A DNA stretch of 5,687 nt from Bifidobacterium breve (GTDB taxonomy: Bacteria > Actinomycetota > Actinomycetes > S36-B12): assembly GCA_943328365.2 (NCBI GenBank), contig CALPZT020000122.1, positions 1-5,687 on the forward strand, in the 5' to 3' direction. Both the position numbers and the translations under genes were made by a program. Each line of letters begins with the position of its first letter. The first letter of the stretch is position 1. Below, in pieces: positions 1 through 5,504 of this stretch. Below the pieces are notes generated by a model, which was not told where the DNA came from, ran no database searches, and worked only from the letters and a program-made list of their open reading frames with translations.

Positions 1-383
1 TCGAGACCATCCGAGTCGAGGTCGCTCCGGGCCAATTCGTCGCGGCACCCACCGCCGAGGAGTCACTGCGGGTGAAGGCCTACCTCGTCGTGCAGCGAAA
101 TCAGGTGCGCGACTAGATCGACGTCGCGGCGCTGTCCGAGCACATTGGCCGCGACTCAGCCGTCGCGGTCCTCATGCGCATCGATGGGTACTCCGACGAT
201 CGCTCGATGCCCAGCGGCTCCGTCCTCACGAGCCTGGTCTTGTCACGTGCGGCCCCCGGCCGTCGCGATGTCGATGTCATCGATGAACTCCCCCGGTACC
301 GGGCACTCGACCCCCGACGGCACGACTGGTCCGATGTCGTCGCGGCATGCGAGGACCTCGCCTTGAGGTTGGCGGACCTATCA
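1..383 (+). pseudogene. 3' part of AbiEii-like nucleotidyltransferase gene, interrupted by an in-frame TAG
   Basis: The reading frame starting at base 3 enters from outside the window and encodes ETIRVEVAPGQFVAAP and onward to RVKAYLVVQRNQVRD, then hits TAG at 114-116. The same frame stays open for 88 more codons (117-380) with normal GC-rich codon use, reading IDVAALSEHIGRD and later LDPRRHDWSDVVAACEDL. Restoring a tyrosine at the stop gives KAYLVVQRNQVRDYIDVAAL, which resembles the K...R...RD..D motif of AbiEii-type nucleotidyltransferase toxins. I therefore read this as one gene broken by a nonsense change (TAC or TAT to TAG). The intact gene probably ended near 381-383, where TCA stands in place of a likely TGA. 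The truncated product would lack about 89 C-terminal residues. The family call rests on motif memory, because the catalytic N-terminal half is outside the window. Alternative: a natural stop at 116 followed by coincidentally open sequence, or a sequencing error. Confidence 0.6.
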
Positions 384-769
384 CTCTCGCATTTCGAAGT
401 GTCGACGCTGCGTGTGCAGACGCTGTCGAGACCTGGCCGTACGAGGCCCTCGTCGAGACCATCGAACGCGGACTCATCGGTGATTGGACGCCGATCCCCG
501 ACGAACTGCGAACTGAGCCGTGGGGGGTCGTGGCCGGCAAGGTCCAGCGGTGGGCAGTCGAACGCGCAGAGGTAGCTCGACGAGTCCGCGCGGCCATCGG
601 ACAGTCTGGCGTCACCGCTGCCGAATTCGCCCTCCTCGTCGGAACGTCCGCGTCTGGCATGAGCACGTACGCGAACGGACGCGTCATGCCGTCGGCCGCG
701 TCGGCCGCCCTGCTCCTGCGTATCGAGCGCACAGGCAAACATCGCCGCGTCACCTCGGGATCTCAATGA
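347..769 (+). CDS. XRE-like helix-turn-helix protein, probable partner (antitoxin-like) of the upstream nucleotidyltransferase
   Basis: As read, this is a 140-residue protein. The N-terminal half (about residues 16-60, FRSVDAACADAV to EPWGVVAG) is a small helical domain of a kind I associate with actinobacterial partners of AbiEii-type nucleotidyltransferases. The C-terminal half (about 72-132, VARRVRAAIGQSG, TAAEFALLVGTSASGMSTY, PSAA, LLLRIER) has the shape of an XRE/Cro-type helix-turn-helix, so DNA binding and autorepression are plausible. The ATG at 347 lies inside the upstream reading frame and has no Shine-Dalgarno sequence, and its first 11 codons do not look like part of the domain. 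The natural start was more likely at 380 (ATC today, ATG if one base is restored), giving MTLAFRSVD. A nine-base tandem duplication (692-709) puts SAASAA before the last helix. The link between the two halves (KVQRWAVERAEV) looks short, so an internal deletion is possible. The gene may be decaying with its neighbour. Confidence 0.5.
   Translation: MRGPRLEVGGPITLAFRSVDAACADAVETWPYEALVETIERGLIGDWTPIPDELRTEPWGVVAGKVQRWAVERAEVARRVRAAIGQSGVTAAEFALLVGTSASGMSTYANGRVMPSAASAALLLRIERTGKHRRVTSGSQ
692..709 (+). repeat. Nine-base tandem duplication within the HTH gene
   Basis: TCGGCCGCG (692-700) is followed directly by TCGGCCGCC (701-709), eight of nine bases identical. In frame this encodes Ser-Ala-Ala twice, just before the LLLRIER helix of the HTH protein. 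It looks like an in-frame three-codon insertion by replication slippage, though GC-rich Ala/Ser codons could produce it by chance. Confidence 0.45.
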
Positions 770-788
770 CGCGGGAGGCGCTCAAGAC

Positions 789-2228
789 CTACACTCTCGC
801 CAACCCGTCAATCGGAAGGGTGAAGCCGAACGTCGACCCCACACCGATTTCACTCGTGACGAAGACCTCACCGCCGTGCGCCTCGACGATCGACCGGACG
901 ATTGCCAGCCCCAGGCCGCTCCCGCCCCGGACGCGAGTACGCGCATCGTCCGTTCGATACAGCCGTTCGAACACGCGGGAGCATTCGTCCTCCGTGAGCC
1001 CGACTCCCCGATCGGTCACGCGGATAAGAACCCAGTGATCAGAACCATCGATGCCAACGGCGATCGGCGCCTCACGCACGGAGTAGCGGACCGCATTGGA
1101 GAGAAGGTTGTCCATGACCTGACGAAGTCGCCTGGAATCACCCCTGACAACCGCTGCCTCGTTCACGCAATCAATGATGAATTCCCGGTCGGGCTCAACA
1201 GTCTTCGCGGAGGCCACCGCCTCACCCACGACCTGTCCTAGGTCGAGGTCCACCAGATCGAGCTGCCGGTCCTCGTCAAGCCGAGCGAGCAGCTGCAGGT
1301 CGTCGACCAATTCACCCATCCGCCGGGCCTCGTCCTGAATACGAGCCAGCGCCACCGACGGGTCGTCGGCCGCGCCCTGCTCGATCAACTCCGCGTAGCC
1401 ACGGATGCTGGTGAGCGGCGTGCGCAGCTCGTGGCCCGCGTCAGCCACGAACTGGCGCATTCGCTCCTCGGATGCACGGGCCTGACTCTCGGATTCCTGC
1501 TCCGCGGCAAAGGAATCCTCGATTCTCGTGACCATGGTGTTGAAGGCCGTCGACAGTTCCTGGACCTCCGCACTGGCCGCGTCATCCTCCGCAGCGCGAA
1601 CACTCAGGTCGCCCGCGGTGATCTGCTTCGCCGCATCGGCCATGTCGTCCAGCGGGCGCAGACTCCGTCGAACGATGACGTAGCCGACCCCTCCGGCGAT
1701 GATCACCACCGCCAGCCCGACAAGCACCTGAAGGAGGATGAGCTGCCGCATTGTCGCCTGCATGTCGGCCATGGAGACCGCCGCAACTGCCCAGCCCTCA
1801 TCCCCCACCAGCGGCTTGACGAGGACGCGCCATTCCGGTCCGCTCGCCACCGAGCCGACGATGAACGGCTGGCCCTGCAGCCCGGGCAGTTCGCTGACCG
1901 CGGGCACCGCGGGAGCAGGACCCGCGTCACTCGCAGACGTGCTCAGTACGACCGGCGCACGGCCGTCGGCGTAAATGAAGGTGAGGTAGAAGCTCGACGG
2001 TGGCCGTGGGCCCTGATTCTCCACGGCAACGTCCGGCGGCGGCCGAACGGACGCCGTCGCGAAAGGCCCCATGCCTCCCGCCAACTGCTCGTCGACCCGG
2101 TCGAACCAGAACCCCCTCAGCGCAGTCGTCGCAATCACGCTGAGGATGACGATCCCGAGGGAGAGCAGGACCACGATCACGATGGTGAGTTGCACCCGCA
2201 AACTCCGTCGTGTCACGGCGCCCATCAC
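789..2228 (-). CDS. Membrane sensor histidine kinase (HAMP, HisKA, HATPase_c) of an OmpR-class two-component system
   Basis: A 479-residue transmembrane kinase that should autophosphorylate on histidine and pass the phosphate to the adjacent regulator. In order: a basic N-terminus; membrane segment 1 (about 12-34); a roughly 128-residue extracytoplasmic sensor region rich in Pro and Ala (35-162); membrane segment 2 (about 163-186); HAMP linker (about 187-240, RRSLRPLDDMADAAKQITAG); HisKA with GHELRTPLTSIRGYAEL (phospho-His at about 266); N-box DNLLSNAVRYS (about 373-383); G1 DRGVG (406-410); F-box FERLYR; and G2 GGSGLGLAIV (435-444). All catalytic boxes are intact. The sensor region has no cysteines and no recognisable PAS fold, so the ligand is unknown. 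Two starts fit: GTG at 2228, overlapping the regulator stop by four bases (GTGA), or ATG at 2225, overlapping by one; either implies translational coupling. The layout resembles mycobacterial TrcS/PhoR-type kinases. The gene ends in TAG at 791-789, 19 bases from the convergent HTH gene. Confidence 0.95.
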   Translation of the reverse strand: MMGAVTRRSLRVQLTIVIVVLLSLGIVILSVIATTALRGFWFDRVDEQLAGGMGPFATASVRPPPDVAVENQGPRPPSSFYLTFIYADGRAPVVLSTSASDAGPAPAVPAVSELPGLQGQPFIVGSVASGPEWRVLVKPLVGDEGWAVAAVSMADMQATMRQLILLQVLVGLAVVIIAGGVGYVIVRRSLRPLDDMADAAKQITAGDLSVRAAEDDAASAEVQELSTAFNTMVTRIEDSFAAEQESESQARASEERMRQFVADAGHELRTPLTSIRGYAELIEQGAADDPSVALARIQDEARRMGELVDDLQLLARLDEDRQLDLVDLDLGQVVGEAVASAKTVEPDREFIIDCVNEAAVVRGDSRRLRQVMDNLLSNAVRYSVREAPIAVGIDGSDHWVLIRVTDRGVGLTEDECSRVFERLYRTDDARTRVRGGSGLGLAIVRSIVEAHGGEVFVTSEIGVGSTFGFTLPIDGLARV

Positions 2229-2935
2229 GTCCGGGCCTTCCGCAGGACGTAGCCGACACCCCGAACGGTGTGGATCAGCGGCGACGCATCCACGTCCAAC
2301 TTCCGGCGCAGATAGGAGATGTACGACTCGACCACGTTCATCTCACCGCCGAAGTCGTACTGCCAGACGTGGTCGAGGATCTGGGCCTTGCTGACGACTG
2401 TCCCTGCGTTCTCGACGAGATAGGCGAGCAGACGGAACTCCGTCGGCGAGAGCATGATCTCGCGAGCACCGCGGCTGACCTCGTGGGCGGACGCGTCCAG
2501 TGTCAGGTCGTCGTATCGCAGCACGTCGTGGCGTGAGCTCGTCTCGTGCTGGCCGGTGCGCTTGAGAACGACACGAATGCGGGCAACCACCTCGCTGAGG
2601 CTGAAGGGCTTGACGATGTAGTCGTCGCCTCCGATGGTGAGTCCGGTGACGCGGTCATCGACAGCGTCCTTGGCGGTGAGAAAGAGCACCGGAAACTGGT
2701 ACCCGTCGGCTCGAAGGCTGCGCACCAGGTCGAAGCCGCTGAGGCCGGGCATCATCACATCGGTGACCATGAGGTCTGGCTTCATCTCCTTGGCAACCCG
2801 AAGGGCCGTCGCTCCGTCGAGGCAGGTGACGACCTCGAAGCCGTGGAAGCGCAGGCTCGCCTGCAGGAGCTCGACGATGTTCGGCTCGTCGTCCACGACC
2901 ATCAACCGGGCTTCCGGGGAGTTGATCTGGGTCAC
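2225..2935 (-). CDS. OmpR/PhoB-class response regulator
   Basis: A 236-residue transcription factor phosphorylated by the adjacent kinase. The receiver domain (about 9-124) has the acidic pair D15-D16, phospho-acceptor D59 in VTDVMMPGLSGFDL, switch T87 and K109 in KPFSLSEVVAR. The winged-helix DNA-binding domain (about 137-232) contains LSPTEFRLLAYLVENAG, VVESYISYLRRKLD and the closing TVRGVGYVLRK. I chose the GTG at 2935, which gives MTQINSPEARLMVVDDEPN, the usual short lead before the receiver strand. The frame is open further upstream (to 3031), but that extension would run through the operator repeats and adds 32 residues untypical of the family. No good Shine-Dalgarno sequence precedes the GTG, so the message may be leaderless. 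DAVDDRVTGLTIGGDDYIVKPF strongly resembles the mycobacterial PhoP/TrcR subgroup. The regulator probably binds the 11-base-period repeats between this gene and the divergent transporter operon, controlling both. Confidence 0.95.
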   Translation of the reverse strand: MTQINSPEARLMVVDDEPNIVELLQASLRFHGFEVVTCLDGATALRVAKEMKPDLMVTDVMMPGLSGFDLVRSLRADGYQFPVLFLTAKDAVDDRVTGLTIGGDDYIVKPFSLSEVVARIRVVLKRTGQHETSSRHDVLRYDDLTLDASAHEVSRGAREIMLSPTEFRLLAYLVENAGTVVSKAQILDHVWQYDFGGEMNVVESYISYLRRKLDVDASPLIHTVRGVGYVLRKART

Positions 2936-2941
2936 AGCACC

Positions 2942-2947
2942 AGTCTT
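2942..2947 (-). promoter_or_regulatory. Possible -10 element for the regulator-kinase operon
   Basis: The minus-strand hexamer AAGACT (2947-2942) fits the loose actinobacterial -10 pattern TANNNT at two of three fixed positions and ends six bases before the GTG start. Transcription starting 6-7 bases downstream would begin at the start codon, consistent with the absence of a Shine-Dalgarno sequence. The assignment rests on spacing and on symmetry with the other promoter, not on a strong match. Confidence 0.35.
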
Positions 2948-2967
2948 GCGGGCACAGCGTGGGGATG

Positions 2968-2996
2968 GCTGTGGGAACACTGTGAGAATCCTGTGA
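2968..2996 (-). promoter_or_regulatory. Operator array facing the regulator gene: three TCACAG-type repeats, 11-base period
   Basis: Read on the minus strand there are TCACAGG (2996-2990), TCACAGT (2985-2979) and CCACAGC (2974-2968), each separated by four bases. Their first bases lie 61, 50 and 39 bases before the regulator start codon. A heptamer, four-base spacer and heptamer direct repeat is the known binding pattern of PhoP/OmpR-class regulators; TCACAGC-N4-TCACAGC is the form described for M. tuberculosis PhoP. The position upstream of the regulator's own gene suggests autoregulation. The slot 28 bases before the start (2963-2958) is highly degenerate. Binding by this regulator is inferred. 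Confidence 0.8.
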
Positions 2997-3014
2997 ATCC
3001 GGGCAAAGGCAACC

Positions 3015-3054
3015 TCACAGGTGACCCACACGGTGTTTACAGGGTCATCACAGG
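3015..3054 (+). promoter_or_regulatory. Operator array facing the transporter operon: four TCACAG-type repeats, 11-base period
   Basis: On the plus strand there are TCACAGG (3015-3021), CCACACG (3026-3032), TTACAGG (3037-3043) and TCACAGG (3048-3054), with four-base spacers. The outer two match exactly, the third differs by one base in the core hexamer and the second by two. First bases lie 61, 50, 39 and 28 bases before the adaptor start codon at 3076. The array is in the same register as the one on the opposite strand, with its mirror axis at 3005.5. The last repeat sits where a class II activator would contact RNA polymerase bound at the -35 region, so activation of the export operon is the likely outcome. 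Confidence 0.8.
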
Positions 3055-3063
3055 TTCACCGAC

Positions 3064-3069
3064 CATCCT
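3064..3069 (+). promoter_or_regulatory. Possible -10 element for the transporter operon
   Basis: The hexamer CATCCT shares A2 and T6 with the TANNNT pattern and ends six bases before the ATG at 3076, exactly as on the opposite side. There is no -35 consensus at the right distance; the operator repeat at 3048-3054 lies there instead, as expected for an activator-dependent promoter. A leaderless transcript is the implied consequence. The motif itself is weak. Confidence 0.35.
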
Positions 3070-3075
3070 GACGGC

Positions 3076-4818
3076 ATGAAGCGACGCATCGTGTGGATCA
3101 ACATGGGCCTGGCCTTCGTCATCGTGGCGGCCGGCGTCGGCGCCTACTTCTGGATGTTCGCACCGAAGGCCGCCGTCGCGACAGGTCGAACCGTCACGGT
3201 TCAGACGGGCACGGTCAGCGAGACCGTCACCGCCACGGGGACCGTCGAGACCGCCGGCACCCTCGATCTGACGTTCGCGACTGGCGGCACGGTGTCGAGC
3301 ATCCGGGTGGCCGAGGGCGACACCGTTCGCTCAGGCAAGGCACTCGTCAGCATCGATAGCTCTGCAGCGCGTCAGTCCCTCACCCAGGCACGCGCCTCCT
3401 ACGTGCAGGCCGTGACGAGTGCCACGTCGACGACACAGTCCGTTGCCGCTGCAGCGCAGTCGCTTGCCAGCGCCCGGACTACGGCAGAGCTGAACAAGAC
3501 TGGCTACGAGCAGGCCGTCGCACAGGCGAAGACCGCCGTGACGGATGCCCAAGAAGCCTGGTCCGACTCCTGCCTCGACCCGGCCGGCACGTGCCCTTCC
3601 TCGGACGCCTGGTCGCAGTTGCGCGCCGCCGAGGCTGATGTGAGCACCGCCAAGACGGCATATGACCAGGCCGTCCAGAACGCCGCACTCGATACGACGA
3701 CGAACAATCTCAAGGTGAGCCAGGCAGCCGCGACCGTCACCACGTCGCTGGCCAAGGAGAGCAGCGACTGCTCGACCTACGGTTCGACGTCGAATCAGTG
3801 CGTAACCGCAAATACGTCAGTCACCAGCGCCCAGCAGCAGTACGCCTTGGCACTCAACACCCAGACGGTGGCTACCGCGCAGGGCCTGCAGAACCTCGCG
3901 AACGCGGATACCAGGATTACCACCGCCAACATTGCCCTCCACAAGCTCCAGACCGGGCTGCCCGCACAGGCAGCCGACGGCATCACGACGGCCGAGGATG
4001 GCCTTGAGTCGGCCCTGCTGGCCCAGACGAAGGGCCTGGCCAATGATCAGGACCTGATCCGCAAGGCTGGGGAGTCGCTCGCCAGCATCCAGACGACGGC
4101 CTCGGCTGTCGACACCGGCAACGGCGCGCAGACTGCCGCACAGGCCTCGATCGACGTTGCCCAGGCAGGACTGGCCATCGCTCGGCAGGCACTGCTCGAC
4201 ACCACCCTCCGTGCACCGGTCGCCGGAACCGTCGCAGCGGTCGATGTCACCGTCGATCAGACGGTGCCGGCCGGCACCACCATGGTGACCCTTATTCCCC
4301 AGGCCGCCTACCAGATTGCTGCCGGCTTCTCGGAGGCCGATGCGACCAAGGTTGCCGTGGGCCAGACCGCGGCAATCACCTTCGATGCGCTGGCCGGCGG
4401 CACGGCGGCCGGGACGGTTACGGCGGTCGACATCCTGCCGACAGAGGGGGCGAACGTCACGACATACGGCGTCACCATCACCCTCGGCGCGGTTCCCGAC
4501 GGACTCAAGGCGGGGATGAGCGCGAGCGTCGTCGTCACCACGGCTGAGGCCGCTGCAGTGCTCTGGGCACCCACGGCCGCCATCACCACGGCAGGTGGGC
4601 AGAGCACGGTGACATTCCGGCTGAACGGCGTCGACACGGTGACGCCCGTGACCGTCGGGCTTGCCGGAGACTCCGGCACGCAGATCACCAGCGGCGTCGC
4701 GGCGGGCGACCAGCTCGTCGTCACCTCCACCGACTCGAGCTCGTCGGACAGCGGCTTCCCGATGGGTGGCATCCCCGGTGGCGGAACCGGCGGCCCACCT
4801 GGCGGTGGTCCCCAGTGA
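3076..4818 (+). CDS. HlyD/MacA-like membrane-anchored adaptor protein of an ABC exporter
   Basis: A 580-residue periplasmic-adaptor-type (membrane fusion) protein that should link the ATPase/permease downstream to extracytoplasmic export. A basic start (MKRRIVW) precedes one membrane segment (about 8-28). The first lipoyl half follows (about 39-95, GTVSETVTATGTVE, GGTVSSIRVAEGDTVRSG). A long Ala/Gln/Thr-rich helical region spans about 97-376; the second lipoyl half is TTLRAPVAGTVAAVDVTVDQ (376-395), then a beta-barrel (about 411-489) and a membrane-proximal region (about 495-550). The Gly/Pro-rich tail (560-580) is probably disordered. E. coli MacA is about 371 residues; the extra length is mostly in the helical part, which appears to form four helices separated by loops C166-x6-C173 and C232-x9-C242. 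These are the only four cysteines, suggesting two disulfide-closed turns outside the membrane. The ATG at 3076 has no evident Shine-Dalgarno sequence. The stop overlaps the ATPase start by four bases (GTGA). The substrate is unknown. Confidence 0.9.
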   Translation: MKRRIVWINMGLAFVIVAAGVGAYFWMFAPKAAVATGRTVTVQTGTVSETVTATGTVETAGTLDLTFATGGTVSSIRVAEGDTVRSGKALVSIDSSAARQSLTQARASYVQAVTSATSTTQSVAAAAQSLASARTTAELNKTGYEQAVAQAKTAVTDAQEAWSDSCLDPAGTCPSSDAWSQLRAAEADVSTAKTAYDQAVQNAALDTTTNNLKVSQAAATVTTSLAKESSDCSTYGSTSNQCVTANTSVTSAQQQYALALNTQTVATAQGLQNLANADTRITTANIALHKLQTGLPAQAADGITTAEDGLESALLAQTKGLANDQDLIRKAGESLASIQTTASAVDTGNGAQTAAQASIDVAQAGLAIARQALLDTTLRAPVAGTVAAVDVTVDQTVPAGTTMVTLIPQAAYQIAAGFSEADATKVAVGQTAAITFDALAGGTAAGTVTAVDILPTEGANVTTYGVTITLGAVPDGLKAGMSASVVVTTAEAAAVLWAPTAAITTAGGQSTVTFRLNGVDTVTPVTVGLAGDSGTQITSGVAAGDQLVVTSTDSSSSDSGFPMGGIPGGGTGGPPGGGPQ

Positions 4819-5504
4819 CCCCGGTCATCTCCCTTGAGCAGATCACGAAGGTCTACGGCGCAGGTGAGACCGAGGTGCAGGCTCTTCGGGGCATAGACCT
4901 GACCGTCCACCGCGGCGACTACCTCGCGATCATGGGCGCTTCCGGTTCCGGCAAGTCCACGCTGATGAACATCATCGGCGCCCTGGACATTGCTTCGTCC
5001 GGCCACTACGAACTCGACGGCATCAACATCGACTCCCTCGACGAGTCCGCGCTTTCGATCGTGCGCAACCGGAAGATCGGCTTCATCTTCCAGTCCTTCA
5101 ACCTCATCCCCCGCACGTCCGCCCTCGCCAACGTGGAACTCCCGTTGCTCTACCGCGGCGTGGGACGTCGTGAACGCACAACCCGAGCGACCGCGGCGCT
5201 CGGTGCCGTCGGTCTCGCCGACCGTACCCACCACGAGCCGAACGAGCTCTCCGGCGGACAGCAGCAGCGGGTGGCGGTAGCTCGGGCGCTGGTTGCCGAG
5301 CCATCGCTGCTCCTCGCCGACGAGCCCACCGGCAACCTCGACAGCAGGTCGACGTCCGACGTGCTCGACCTGATGGACCAGGTGCACGCGCAGGGACGCA
5401 CGATCGTGATGATCACGCACGAAGACAGCGTCGCCGCGCGGGCCGACCGGATCATCACGTTGATCGACGGGCTCATCTCCAGCGATCACCGGACCACGCG
5501 ATGA
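4815..5504 (+). CDS. MacB/LolD-type ABC transporter ATP-binding protein
   Basis: A 229-residue cytoplasmic ATPase that should power the adjacent permease. Walker A is GASGSGKST (41-49), the Q-loop glutamine is in IFQSFNLIPR (Q93), the signature is LSGGQQQRVAVARAL (145-159), Walker B is LLLADE (165-170), the D-loop is GNLD (173-176) and the switch histidine is in MITHED (H202). All motifs are intact. The Q-loop context SFNLIPRTSALANVELPLLYRGV is characteristic of the MacB/LolD/FtsE group, whose permeases work mechanically on substrates outside the membrane. The length is typical of a stand-alone subunit, unlike E. coli MacB where ATPase and permease are fused. The GTG start at 4815 overlaps the adaptor stop (GTGA), and the TGA stop overlaps the permease start (ATGA), so the three genes are translationally coupled. 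Confidence 0.96.
   Translation: MTPVISLEQITKVYGAGETEVQALRGIDLTVHRGDYLAIMGASGSGKSTLMNIIGALDIASSGHYELDGINIDSLDESALSIVRNRKIGFIFQSFNLIPRTSALANVELPLLYRGVGRRERTTRATAALGAVGLADRTHHEPNELSGGQQQRVAVARALVAEPSLLLADEPTGNLDSRSTSDVLDLMDQVHAQGRTIVMITHEDSVAARADRIITLIDGLISSDHRTTR

Noticed and set aside
113..766. 217-codon minus-strand frame across the left locus
   Set aside because: Its Arg/Ser-rich translation has no domain, whereas the plus strand shows coherent family-like sequence in two frames.
771..800. Possible bidirectional terminator between the convergent genes (GCGGGAG paired with CTCTCGC)
   Set aside because: The stem is only seven pairs with a G-T pair and a 16-base loop, has no T-tract, and runs into the kinase coding sequence.
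1431..2252. 273-codon open frame on the plus strand across the kinase gene
   Set aside because: It is antisense to the well-supported kinase, with Arg/His/Asp-rich composition and no recognisable domain.
2932..2938. TCACAGC over the regulator start codon, plus GCACAGC at 2952-2958, as further operator copies
   Set aside because: The two are 20 bases apart and out of the 11-base phase of either array, so I did not include them, although a repressing site cannot be excluded.
2991..3020. CRP-like palindrome CTGTGA ... TCACAG
   Set aside because: CRP/FNR sites need about six bases between half-sites; here there are 18. The half-sites are better explained as the outermost units of two direct-repeat arrays.
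2936..3031. Upstream extension of the response regulator by 32 residues to the GTG/ATG-like start near 3031
   Set aside because: It would encode the operator repeats and place an untypical lead before the receiver domain; GTG 2935 gives a family-typical N-terminus.
3054..3060. GTTCACC, identical to a Streptomyces PHO-box unit
   Set aside because: It is a single copy, out of the 11-base register of the array (eight bases after the last TCACAG), and overlaps its end; probably coincidental.
4308..5489. 393-codon open frame on the minus strand
   Set aside because: It lies opposite the adaptor and ATPase genes, which have clear domains. Its translation is low-complexity (Val/Gly/Asp-rich) with no motif, typical of antisense open frames in GC-rich DNA.
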